Shown here piece by piece: positions 1 to 9,664 of a stretch of DNA of 64,000 bases. Below the pieces are notes generated by a model. That model made no database searches. It was given only the letters and a program-made list of their open reading frames with translations, and was not told the DNA's origin. Source of the DNA: Ectobius pallidus (lineage: Eukaryota; Arthropoda; Insecta; Blattodea; Ectobiidae); assembly GCA_964059195.1 (NCBI GenBank), contig CAXKWD010000006.1, forward strand, positions 177,504,825-177,568,824, in the 5' to 3' direction. Numbering within the stretch: the first letter of the stretch is position 1; the number at the start of each line of letters is the position of its first letter. The position numbers and the translations under genes are program-made.

Positions 1-175
1 TCCATAGACTTGGAAAACGTTTTGTTACAATTGATGAAGCTTCCAGTGAGATGACCTGAGTAATTAGACAGCTCAACAATGAAGGTGCCCTTTCCAGAAT
101 AAAAAAATTGCCAAAACATTGGGAAGCTGTCATAAGCAGAATGAAGATTATATTAAAGGCCTGTGAAGGTATTTT
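1..175 (+). pseudogene. Possible transposase C-terminal fragment (Tc1/mariner or pogo type)
   Basis: Read in frame, the first 175 bases give a broken peptide with a TIDEASSEMT stretch, a stop, then RLNNEGALSRIKKLPKHWEAV (given here only as the KLPKHWEAV core). A leucine-proline-lysine-x-tryptophan motif near the end is typical of the last helix of Tc1/mariner/pogo-type transposases. The 5' part would lie outside the window. It could also be chance; no terminal repeat was found with it. Confidence 0.3.
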
Positions 176-601
176 GTAAAATGGGTTATCCATTCTATCT
201 TACAGTGTGCAGAACTTTTGAAATGACCCTTCTATTTGTATTCTTCAGTGTGTGCAATAGTTCCTATCCCTTCTTCCAGCGTCAAAATCTTGATTTATTT
301 CTCTTACTACCATATATTTTATTACCATATATTTTCTTAAAAGACCCAAGAGGATCATTCTGTATTTAACATTGTAATTAATGATAGGTAGATTCAAGTT
401 ATTTACAAATAGAGTAATCTGTTATCGAGTAATATATGGAATCTAATCGCTGATGAAAGCAATGCGAGGGTAGCCGAGAAGTAACTAGAGACTCAAATCG
501 TTACTGGATTGTTCAGTTTATCAATTTCATTGTGTTCTGCTACTGGAGTGTTAGTTTCACTGCCTTATTCCCTTTGTACTACTAGCGTTCATAGATTAAA
601 G

Positions 602-1219
602 TACCGTATTTTACAAACTATAAGACACACTCTTTACCTTGAAAACACAGCCTCGAAAGTTGGGTGGGGTCTAATGGTCCGATGTACACTAAAAAAATTT
701 AAATTATGGTAAATATTGCCGGAATATCACAGGTATAAACAACGATAAGATAGTTACAATTCTGGCACAGACTGTAAATCAGTGCACTTGTCTCAATCTT
801 AGCTGGTAGCCAGGTATACAATGCAAAAAGAAAGGAATGTTGAGTTCTTTTATATGAAAGGAGTTGTCCCCACCGGGTCGTTTAAATGAAGGCAATAACC
901 TCTAAACAACCTTGTCCCATTACAATTATTTTGCGCTGAATTGAGGGTTAGATGGTGAAAAAGTATTTTCAGTCTCTCATAAGAAATCAATTCAGTTGTT
1001 GAAATTTATGCGATGCCATCTGTGCAGAAAAGATTTTCTTACAACACAGGTTTTAAGTTAGAAGTGATTTACACTGATTCCATTGTACAAGGTTATAATT
1101 TATTTATGCATTGAAGTAAGTTATATTATTCCCTTTAGAATTGTTCGTTTAGAATCACATTAAATTTCCATCCTAAAATGAAAGTGCATCTTATGGTCCA
1201 AAGCAACTTATAGTCCGTG
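602..1219. mobile_element. Degenerate TA-flanked MITE, pogo-like ends
   Basis: The left end reads TACCGTATTTTACAAACTAT and the right end, reverse-complemented, reads TACCACGGACTATAAG. Both start with TACC and share an ACTATAAG block. The layout resembles the better preserved element at 39851-40601, whose ends read TACCGTATTTA. The interior shows no usable ORF. Assignment to a pogo-type family is inference. Confidence 0.35.
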
Positions 1220-1733
1220 GTATGCTGTCTAGTCTGTCCTGCAATCTTCTGTTAATAATCGGCAGTTTGGCAACGCTATGGGCAAGATAACTACCTTTCT
1301 TGTCTGGGAAACTTATACCGAAGTGATACTTCAGGCTTCTAGCATTAAATCATTCAAATATTCTTATATGATTCTCGATATCTCAAGAACTCGCATCACT
1401 AATAGTAATATTGATTGTTCAGTGATTTTAATTTGTCATTCTATATTTACCATTGTAATGTTATTGATGTTCACACCGACACAGTGTTTAGTTTATGATA
1501 CTGCCTACACTGCCGTCTGCTAAGTTCATGTTTGTGATGTTGGCTAGATTGTACACTTGGTCCCAGTCGGTGGCAGTCATGTTCTCCAGCTTATGTAATA
1601 GAACTACTAAAGCATTTCGATTATAAGTAGGGAACTATATGTGACTGTTTTGGTGTAGATCATCATTTGCAATGCCCCAAGTGTACAAGTTTAGGACATG
1701 GATAAAAATGTTGATGTTCCCTCTTACATCGTA

Positions 1734-2548
1734 CAGGGTGGGCAGAGCAACTTGCTTATTTAGAAATTCAGTTAAAAAGAAAGTTCAAGCACAACATTTG
1801 AATTTTATGCTTACATAGTTTTAAAGATGATTTCAGGCAGGTGACGTTCGTTATTCTTAATACACTGCGTTAATTGAACTTGGAAGTTTTGTCAACTCTT
1901 TCCAGCATATCAGCAGGTCGCTTGACGAATGTTGTTCTTCCGGTGAGCCAAGGTCATAGGATGATGGTTGTAAACAAGTGATTTTAGATAGCCCCGTAAA
2001 AATAGTCACAGGGGTCTAAATCAGGTTGGCCAGTGTAGATCGCCCCTCAAGGAGATGAGGCATTCTGGGAAGTCAATAACCACGAGCTGTGTGCCATGGC
2101 ACCATCCTGCTGGAACCATACATCTCCCATATCCATCTCATTGGGTGTTGGCAGGAAAAACTCCTGAATTATGTCGACGTAACGGTCAGATGTCAAAAAA
2201 CCATGGACCAGTTATCCAACTCGCTATAGTGCACACACGTTGTGAAGGTAGGGCACGTCTTCACATCACCAGTTTCCCTGAAGTCTTTTACCCATGAAAC
2301 AATTGACTGCCGACCACTAACACAACCATGGGGCGCAATATTGAAATGGGCACAGAATGCATGTTGCGTGGCAATGATTGAGCGACCGTTAGAAAGTATG
2401 CCTGACATCAAATGTGCGCTCCACCTTTGTCCACTCCATGATGCTAACTAAACCAAGTGGACCTGCAACTTTATGCCCCGCCCTCCCTGGAGCAACCGTT
2501 GCTTCAGGGCATCAATTTCAAATAAGCAAGTTTCTCTGCCCCACTCTG
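1734..2548 (-). mobile_element. Degenerate IS630/Tc1-mariner-type DNA transposon
   Basis: Inverted ends CAGGGTGGGCAGAG / CAGAGTGGGGCAGAG, continuing into a shared AACTTGCTTATTT, are bounded by TA on both sides, the target site of the IS630/Tc1/mariner superfamily. On the - strand about 2240-2405 encodes an N-terminal helix-turn-helix-like stretch (GRSIIATQHAFCAHFNI, then SIVSWVKDFRETGDV). About 1910-2050 encodes a decayed catalytic C-part with a PDLDPCDYF motif, the usual setting of the third acidic residue. Stops and an internal deletion make it inactive. It ends about 100 bp before the SENP-like gene's splice acceptor. Confidence 0.65.
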
Positions 2549-2647
2549 TACATCCTTTATGTATGGTGATTGCAGAACGAAATATCAAGGAATGATTGGC
2601 TCATGTAGGTTCGAACCTCTCCCTTTACTTGCTGTTCTACTTGTGTG

Positions 2648-2653
2648 TTTCAG
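2648..2653 (+). promoter_or_regulatory. Splice acceptor of SENP-like copy 1
   Basis: GTGTGTTTCAG followed by GATCGCTG is identical at the second copy (acceptor ending 9611). This implies an upstream, probably untranslated, exon that I could not locate. Confidence 0.55.
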
Positions 2654-2727
2654 GATCGCTGTCGGCAGCTGTGGACTTGCCTCCACAATTAAAGTCCTTA
2701 AAAATCTGTCTACATGGTGTGAATATC

Positions 2728-4371
2728 ATGCAAGATTTTTCCAAATGTTTTTTCTCCAGATTTACACGTGAGAGCGATCTTAAAAGAGCCAGGCTAGAAA
2801 ATGGTGACACGGTGAAGGAACCAAGTTTGAAGCGAAGAAGATCTGAAGATCGCAGTTCCACATCTCCATGTCCTGTTACTAACCGGAAAATATGGAAGCG
2901 AGGGATGAATAGCAATCACTGCCGCTCAGCAGACGAGGAATTAGATGGAATCGTGTGTTTGAGTCCTCGGAGATCTCCGGTTTCCAAACAGAAAGTGCAG
3001 CCTAATGTATCTGATGAAGTTAAAGTTTTGAATACTGCAGAGACTCGTAGGCACAATTCGATGACGCCAACTCGTGTGAGGAGAAAGTCATCTGTAGATT
3101 CGACTAGGTCTCCAGTCCTCTGGAGGTCAAGAAATTCTCCTTCTAGAAGCAGCCATTCCAAATCAATGTTTATGGGCGAGAAGAAAATGCAGCTTACACT
3201 TTATGAAAGAAAAATGTCTTACATGGAGTTAATAAAGTCCACTATGGACGAACCAAGTCTTACATCACCCTCACACAACTTCTCAATTAAGAATTTTAAA
3301 GTTTCGAAGCCAACAAACTTTGATACGCCTCCAAACGGTATTATTTTGAATGGACAAAACATGTTTCAGAATGTGATTGATGGTACAAATACAGAAAATG
3401 TCTCCGAGCCACCTGGCAAACAAGATGACTCGGACGAGTTGCAGTATGTCGGCTCGGTTTGCAGAGCGAATACTTTCGAGCTTGATTTAAAAGAAAAGTC
3501 TGTTTACAATAACTTAATTAAAGATATCAAAGAGAAGTATAGGAGGAAGGAGGAAGCGTCAAAGAAACGGGAGGAGGAAGAACGAATAAAAGCTGATATT
3601 ACTAAAAAACGTAATGAAAAATTACACATGGACGCTGTTGAACGCTTGGCTAGGTACCTAGCGTTAACTGAAGAGATAGTTGAGGAAAAGTCTGAACTTC
3701 TGGAACTGACTCCAGATATGGAAAACGTAATCGACAATGCACTGATGCCAAAACCTAAAGATGAAGTCCTAGTTAGTGAATTTGGTTTAGTTATTAAACG
3801 GCACGATATGCAAACACTAACTAATAAGAAATGGTTAAATGATGAAGTAATCAATTTCTATATGGAGCTGCTCAAAGAAAGAGGAAAATTAGATAATTAT
3901 CCTTCTGTTCATTCCTTCAGCACGTTCTTTTACCCAACTCTCTTAAGAGGAGGACATCCGTTGCTCAAGAGATGGACGAAGAAGGTCGACATATTTTCCT
4001 TTGATCTCGTTGTTGTACCAGTGCATTTGGAAGTCCACTGGTGTTTGAGTGTAATAGACTTTCGCAGCAAGACCATCAAGTACTACGACAGTATGGGGAT
4101 GGCGAATAACGATTGCCTCGAGAAGTTACTGAAATATCTGCAAGATGAAAGTCTAGACAAGAGAAAGATACCGTTTGACACTTCCGGATGGTGCATGGAA
4201 AATGTGCGAGACATTCCACAGCAGCTGAACAACTTTGACTGTGGCGTGTTCACGTGTATGTTTGCGGAGTATGTTTGTCGCAATGCAAATCTTACTTTCA
4301 CTCAGGACGATATGTGTTATTTTAGAAGGAAGATGGTGTATGAAATCTTCACGCATAGGCTCATGTTGTAA
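2728..4371 (+). CDS. Sentrin/SUMO-specific protease, SENP1-like, copy 1
   Basis: 547 residues, read from the ATG at 2728. The frame is open further upstream, but a splice acceptor (TTTCAG, 2648-2653) shared with the second copy shows that the exon begins at 2654. The C-terminal ~200 residues are a Ulp1/C48 cysteine protease domain, which matures SUMO precursors and removes SUMO from nuclear proteins. The catalytic set is complete: His437 (VHWCL), Asp454 (YYDSMG), Cys505 (FDCGVF), oxyanion Gln499. A basic KRRRSEDR near residue 35 could be a nuclear localisation signal. A charged, probably coiled region (KEKYRRKEEASKKREEEER) precedes the protease domain. The N-terminal half is low-complexity and rich in Ser, Arg and Lys. 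No coding intron is present, unlike vertebrate SENP1. The family call is secure. Which SENP orthologue, and any 5' coding exon, are not settled. Confidence 0.9.
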   Translation: MQDFSKCFFSRFTRESDLKRARLENGDTVKEPSLKRRRSEDRSSTSPCPVTNRKIWKRGMNSNHCRSADEELDGIVCLSPRRSPVSKQKVQPNVSDEVKVLNTAETRRHNSMTPTRVRRKSSVDSTRSPVLWRSRNSPSRSSHSKSMFMGEKKMQLTLYERKMSYMELIKSTMDEPSLTSPSHNFSIKNFKVSKPTNFDTPPNGIILNGQNMFQNVIDGTNTENVSEPPGKQDDSDELQYVGSVCRANTFELDLKEKSVYNNLIKDIKEKYRRKEEASKKREEEERIKADITKKRNEKLHMDAVERLARYLALTEEIVEEKSELLELTPDMENVIDNALMPKPKDEVLVSEFGLVIKRHDMQTLTNKKWLNDEVINFYMELLKERGKLDNYPSVHSFSTFFYPTLLRGGHPLLKRWTKKVDIFSFDLVVVPVHLEVHWCLSVIDFRSKTIKYYDSMGMANNDCLEKLLKYLQDESLDKRKIPFDTSGWCMENVRDIPQQLNNFDCGVFTCMFAEYVCRNANLTFTQDDMCYFRRKMVYEIFTHRLML

Positions 4372-4570
4372 TCAGGAAGAAGTTTGTATTTCTGTTTGTA
4401 TTTATTTCAAAGTGCATAAGACTGCATAGTAACAGAAAAAACTACATTTTGTTCGTTCAAACTCTAATTGAACTTAAATCTATGAAGTTCCTTTGAAGGT
4501 CTCAAGATATCTGTGGGTGTGTGTGTGTGTGTGTGTGTGTGTCAGAAATAAAGAAAGAAGAAGTTGAAGT
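4372..4570 (+). other. 3' untranslated region of SENP-like copy 1
   Basis: A (GT)n microsatellite runs from about 4511 to 4541 and is followed by an AATAAA (about 4546) and a GAAAGAAGAAGTTGAAG block. The same block follows copy 2 (about 11605-11625), so the duplication that made the pair included the 3' flank. From 4570 to 4968 I see no further gene or repeat. Confidence 0.5.
4511..4541 (+). repeat. (GT)n microsatellite
   Basis: About 15 GT units in the 3' UTR of the first SENP-like gene; absent from the same place in copy 2. Confidence 0.8.
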
Positions 4571-4968
4571 AAATGTTTTATATTTGTTGCTGTTTTTGTG
4601 AGGTTATGTCCCAATCTTGGAAGAGCAGGTGTTGGCTTCTTTTATAACATTGAGGAAGTTACTCACCTAGTGCCAGCAAAATTTGAAAATTTATTTTACT
4701 TAGAAATTTGTTTTCCTGTTATGTAACATTGGTATGACTCTAGTTGCAAGCGAGGCTTGTGTGCTCATCACTGCCGTCTCAGTACAAACATTGCCATATC
4801 GTATTTTAAAGTACTTTCTGTCCTGTTCTTCGAATTTCAGAAAATTACATTTTTCTAGATTTGTTGTCTCTTTATTAGGGGTATTAACCAATTGCAGTAA
4901 AGCCCTATGAACTCAGTCTATTATACGGTAGATCGAAAGGGAGCAGAGTTTCCGAAATGCGGAGTTGC

Positions 4969-5640
4969 GTTTCATGCAAGAGTTGGCCAAATATGCGGGT
5001 TTCTGCGATGCGGCAGACACAGCGCTAACTCCCGTGCATGCAAAATATCTGTGCAAATAAAGCCGCTAACGGTGTATTGATTCAAGTTCTCACGATTACA
5101 GTTAAAACTGCAATGAAAGTAACCACGTACCTCATCACAAGAGATGTTGGAAATGTCCTCCTCTTGCATCCACACAACACTGGCACCTTTTTAGGAAATT
5201 TTCCTTCACGTACATAAGTTCAGCTTCCGGGAGCAGAGTTTATTTCTCTTGTGATATTGTCTTGAAGTTCTTATAATGTATGGGAAATCGACCTATACAC
5301 TTTATTTTTCAAGTTTCCCCATAAATAATAGTCACAAACTGTTAGAAGAACTTAAAGACAATATCACAAGAGAAATTATCTCTGACTTGGAAGCTGAACC
5401 TATGCACATGAAAGAAAATTTCCTAAAAAGATGCCGGTTTTGTGTGGATGCAGGAGGAGGACATTTCCAACATCTCTTGTGTTGAGGTATGTGGTTATTT
5501 TCATTGTAATTTTAACTGTAATCGTGATAGCCTGATTCATTACATTGTTAGCGGCTTTATTTGCGTAGATATTTCACCCGATCGCTCGGGAGTTAGAGCT
5601 GTGGCCACCGCGATACAGAAACCCGCATGATTAACGAACA
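4969..5640. mobile_element. Folded Tc1/mariner-type transposon remnant
   Basis: Two diverged inverted copies of one sequence: 4969-5250 on the - strand and about 5345-5640 on the + strand. The + copy encodes a C-terminal transposase-like tail (MKENFLKRCRFCVDAGGGHF), the usual ending of several IS630/Tc1/mariner families. The outer ends share GCGGGTTTCTG in inverted orientation (about 4997 and 5615). No catalytic region remains. Confidence 0.5.
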
Positions 5641-6233
5641 CCATGATACAGAATGTTAATACAGATGTAGTATTAACCAATACACATTTTGATGATAGAA
5701 GACATAAAGCTCACATTACTTGAACAATTAAAACACAACTGATATTCCGACAGCTGATGCACTGAATTTTGAACCAATGAATAGTTCTTCAGATCTTCGC
5801 CTCAATACATTCAATTATTGTACCTATATTCATTAATACTGCCGACGAAGTAACTTAAGACTGTGAGACGTGTCGCCACTTCCAGCAGTCGCTGTCATCA
5901 GGGTGAGTGTAAGTGACAAAGATAAACGCAACTGCTGAATTCATGTTGCTGACTTCTCAAACAAAACACAAACCTGATAGAAAACTTTATAGAAACCTGT
6001 TTGACATGGGTGAATGGCGGTCACATTACATTATGCCTACAGTAACAGTTGTCCGCCATGCCAGCCTAATTTTCATTAAAAGTTGCCAGTTCACCAGTTA
6101 TTATTATTATTATTATTATCGTCGTCGTCATCATCATCATCATCATTATATTTTAGAAGCTGAAAAATAGTCGTAAAGGTGAAAGCTATCTGTACAGATT
6201 GAGATGCAATTTGTAATCTGTTTTGCTTATGTC
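5641..6233. other. Gene-free stretch with a compound microsatellite
   Basis: No gene recognised. A compound trinucleotide repeat, (TTA)n then (TCG)n then (TCA)n, lies at about 6100-6147 and causes a spurious Tyr/Arg/His-rich reading frame. Confidence 0.5.
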
Positions 6234-7113
6234 TAGGGTTTGGATGTTTATCACATGTCAGATTTTTATCCTGACCTCCGTTCTTGTCGCAAACATGAAT
6301 TGCACATTTAACATGATAGGCGGATGGTCTTTAACTTTCCACTGTCGAAAAAGTATTTTTTTTTTAAAAGATTGCAAGCAAGCTCTGTGCATCCGTGATC
6401 CACTGGATTTTTTAACAAAAGGTAATAAATACCAATCTTTAAAAAAAAAAAATACTTTTTCGACAGTGGAAAGTTAAAGGCAAGCAAGCTCTGTGCATCC
6501 GTGATCCACTGGATTTTTTAACAAAAGGTAATAAATACCAATCTTTTTTAAAAAAAATTGCTCATTTGTTATCCTAATCAGGCCGTTTTTATTTAGCATG
6601 TAGAGTCATGTTTTGGTCATTTTCAAAGTCTTCGTTGTATTTCAGTCAAATTTTTAATTTAACGTCATATTTAATTTATAAATTTGGTAAAAGAGCACAG
6701 TTATGCAGTATGTTCACTAAATTGTCGATTTAAGATTTTTTTTTCCCCGAGAAAGTCAAGGATATTTTGGTTTTACTGTCATTGAAATATGAAGGGACAA
6801 GATAGCACGATTACCTACTTCCAATAGACATGTTTTAACACATTTGCAGTGGTATCTGGAAACATTAACTGACTAGAAGTTCTTTACTAGTAAAACTGTA
6901 AATCACCTCTAAAGTTATTAAAAAGTGAATATGTGATTTAATTAATGTGGTGTAATAATTTCATTAATCATTTTAAATTGGTACATTTAATTTTAGAAAA
7001 TACGTTCTTTTATGGGGTCAAATTTAGGAATTTTGGGTCGCATTTAGTCATTTTTAAGGTCATATTTGCAGTTATATTTTCCACTTTTTTAGGTCATAAA
7101 CATCTGAACCCTA
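6234..7113. mobile_element. Non-autonomous hAT transposon with 8-bp target duplication
   Basis: The left end reads TAGGGTTTGGATGTTTAT; the right end, reverse-complemented, reads TAGGGTTCAGATGTTTAT. The flanks are CTTATGTC (6226-6233) and CTTATGTG (7114-7121), an 8-bp target duplication with one mismatch, diagnostic of hAT. The 880-bp body has no transposase. It includes an internal rearrangement: a block beginning GCAAGCAAGCTCTGTGC is present twice in direct orientation (about 6375-6440 and 6481-6546), separated by an inverted copy of the sequence around 6333-6360. Confidence 0.7.
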
Positions 7114-7121
7114 CTTATGTG

Positions 7122-8300
7122 CATTGAAAAGGAAGTTTTTAGGGAACCTTAATGATACCATTATTAAAGAGTGAAACCTCTTCTGGTACCGGTGATGAAT
7201 AACATTACAGTGGTAATTACAGAATGGCGAATAAAATTGCTGTTAAGGAAATAACGCCGTGCCGATGCGTTTAAATGTAGAAAGATCAATAACATAGATC
7301 AATAACATTACAATGGTAACTACAGGTAAGTAGTGGCAGGTAGATTCTAGGTTGTGTTACGTTAGTTGCACCATCCGTATCCATAAAGAAAACCCTGAAT
7401 GCTAGTTCATAACAAATTGTGAAAATAAACCAAGTATTTAAATTGTCTGTAAGCTTTATAGGCCATAACAACCAAGAGCCAAACATAAACAAATTGCTAC
7501 TAGAGACGCTAGAGCATCTATTTCTTAAAAAATATGAACCAAAACCAATTGTTGGTAACTTTCCGTTTGGAAGGGAAGCAAGAAGAGAAATGGCAGCATT
7601 TATTGTTAGTGTACTTTTTCATTTGAAATAATTCCTAATAGGCTGTAATGCTATACCATAAATACTGGCGACTAACATTTCCTTTTACGTTTAAGATTTA
7701 GCGGCGAGTATATTCATGACTACAGTACTGTAGTTAATGTCAGTGCCTCTAAATAATAATAATAATAATAAGCTGTCACACATGAGAATGTAATCTGGAG
7801 TATCAGAACAAAATAGTGATGGGTATCAAACATTTGCTATTTATGATTTCACATAGTAATTATTAATTCCAATACAATACCTATTTATGTATCAAGTATG
7901 CAAAATAAGGCTTTAGCGGACAAATCTAGTATTGTGGCCGAGGCTGAAATACTGGATGAGTCCGCTATAGTTTTTGCGTATGTGGTGCATATAATATTTT
8001 TTAGTAAAAGTTCTGCAATTTTACTACTAATCAGCTCAGTTTTTCACTCATTTTCAATGATTCTGCGTAAAGAATACAAAGATAATGGCGATTGTATCAG
8101 TTGTGAATATTTACAAACTTAGTTTGATGTGGATTGTTTCTTTTCCTTAAAAAAAAAAAGTTTAAAGACATCGTTAAGATTAATTAAACTAAATATATTT
8201 ACATGAATTGAAATTAAGCGTCATTTTTATCACATTTTCTGCAATGAAACTTATTATGCTTTGTTAAACGAAGCAATTGAACTTGTTCCTTTTCAACTAG
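7122..8300. other. Intergenic stretch without recognised gene
   Basis: Only short ORFs without recognisable motifs, a diverged pair of AACATTACA(A/G)TGGTAA blocks (about 7200 and 7306), and an (AAT)n run near 7755 were seen. Confidence 0.4.
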
Positions 8301-8302
8301 CA

Positions 8303-8375
8303 GTGGTGGTGTCGTGGACTAAAACTACGGCGCAGTAATGCAAAGTCCATGCGTTCAAGTCCACCCCAAGTCATA
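8303..8375 (+). repeat. tRNA-derived SINE head (Pol III A and B boxes)
   Basis: A TGGTGTCGTGGACTA block fits an A box, and GCGTTCAAGTCC (8351-8362) fits a B box about 35 bases downstream. This is the layout of a Pol III internal promoter in a tRNA-like sequence. A Leu/Ser-type tRNA ancestor is possible. No clean cloverleaf was found, so I call it a SINE head rather than a tRNA gene. No second copy in the window supports a family. Confidence 0.35.
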
Positions 8376-8831
8376 AAAATTATAAAAAGTTATTATTATG
8401 GAATTTATTTCTTAAATTCAAGATTTCTAAATGACAAGGTTTACTATGTTTGTTAATAGATAATGAACAATAAAACCCTTAACATGTAAAATTTAACTTA
8501 CAGTGGGAGACACTGTAGAGGCATCTAGGAGTCACAGTTGGAACTACATCCACCAGGGGTTACCATAGCAACTTGACTGCCTAGTACGGTAAAATTACTC
8601 TACCGTACTACGGTAAAGTGCTACTTTCTGGCTTGTTAGCAGTCCGGTGAAATAGCCACTTTGCGGAGTGTGTACTTACTTTACTTACTTGACGAAAAGA
8701 AAAATGTGACAGTGTGCCAGCAGATCGTCCTCATTGGAAAGTTGTCTATTCATTGCAAAACACATTGACAAACTAATCGCATCTCTCACATATCACATTT
8801 TAAATGCTACCAGAACCACTGTTAAAAAAAA

Positions 8832-9240
8832 AAAAAAGTGTGCGTGGAACGCCATGTGACAGAAGTGAACATTGTATTAATTTTTTGATTTTTTCAATTT
8901 TTTATTATTGGATTTTTTCAATTTTGGATTGTTTGACAGTTTAATATTGGGTTTTAAGACTTTTTAAAACTTGGATTTTGGATTTTTAATCTTGAATTTT
9001 TTGATTTTTTAAATTTTAGATATTTGGATGTTTGAATTTTGGATTTTTATTTTTTAAATTTTGGATTTTTTACTTTTTAATTTTGGAGCTTTGAATTTTT
9101 GAATTTTGGATTTTTTAATTTTAGATTTTTAAAACTTTGGATCTAAATTTTTTGATTTTTTTGATTTTTATTTTGGATTTTGGATTTTAAGATTTTTTAG
9201 ATTTTCGATTTTTTAATTTTGAATTTTTGGATTTGTTCAA
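8832..9240. repeat. Low-complexity GATTTTT/AATTTTGG repeat with conserved edge
   Basis: About 360 bases are an irregular array of GATTTTT, AATTTTGGATTTTT and similar words. The same array occurs inverted at 61845-62150. Both share one non-repetitive edge, GTGCGTGGAACGCCATG here and its complement near 62165-62185. The shared edge shows that this is a dispersed repeat and not independent simple-sequence growth. Function unknown. Confidence 0.55.
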
Positions 9241-9664
9241 TGTAGGATAAGTCTAATCATTGAGTTGATTGTTTTCTGTGGTGTCCATTCCCTCACACCT
9301 CGCTAATTTCGTGACGATTTTGAGCGTTACACAAGCTCTCGATTTACCCCTACCACGGCTAAAGAAGTTTCACTTCAAAATTGATTTATCCTCATTTCCC
9401 CCCCCCCCTGTTTTTCAATATCTGTACCAAATTTTTTGTAAGGTGATAATTGATAACATCAAAGAAAATTGAATATCAGAACTAAAAGATCAATACTAAC
9501 TGATATGACTAACATGAATTCAGCAGTTAATGCGTTACTAACAATATTTGTCTAGTAATTCAGAAGTTGTGTGTGCGCTTGATTCTATCATTTACGTGTT
9601 GTGTGTTTCAGGATCGCTGACGTTGTTATAAATCTTTCTACATGCTGTGCATCCGTTTGAAGAA

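Noticed and set aside
2596..2727. Longer N-terminus for SENP-like copy 1
   Set aside because: The 44 extra codons begin at TTG, cross a splice acceptor at 2648-2653 and have no counterpart in copy 2.
6097..6170. Tyr/Arg/His-rich peptide
   Set aside because: Product of a (TTA)n(TCG)n(TCA)n microsatellite.
8870..9240. Host coding or regulatory array in the GATTTTT region
   Set aside because: No frame, no regular period, and a second inverted copy elsewhere with the same edge indicate a dispersed repeat.
9647..9664. Start of SENP-like copy 2 at 9647
   Set aside because: That codon is GTG; the first ATG in frame is at 9665, with a stop upstream at 9629.
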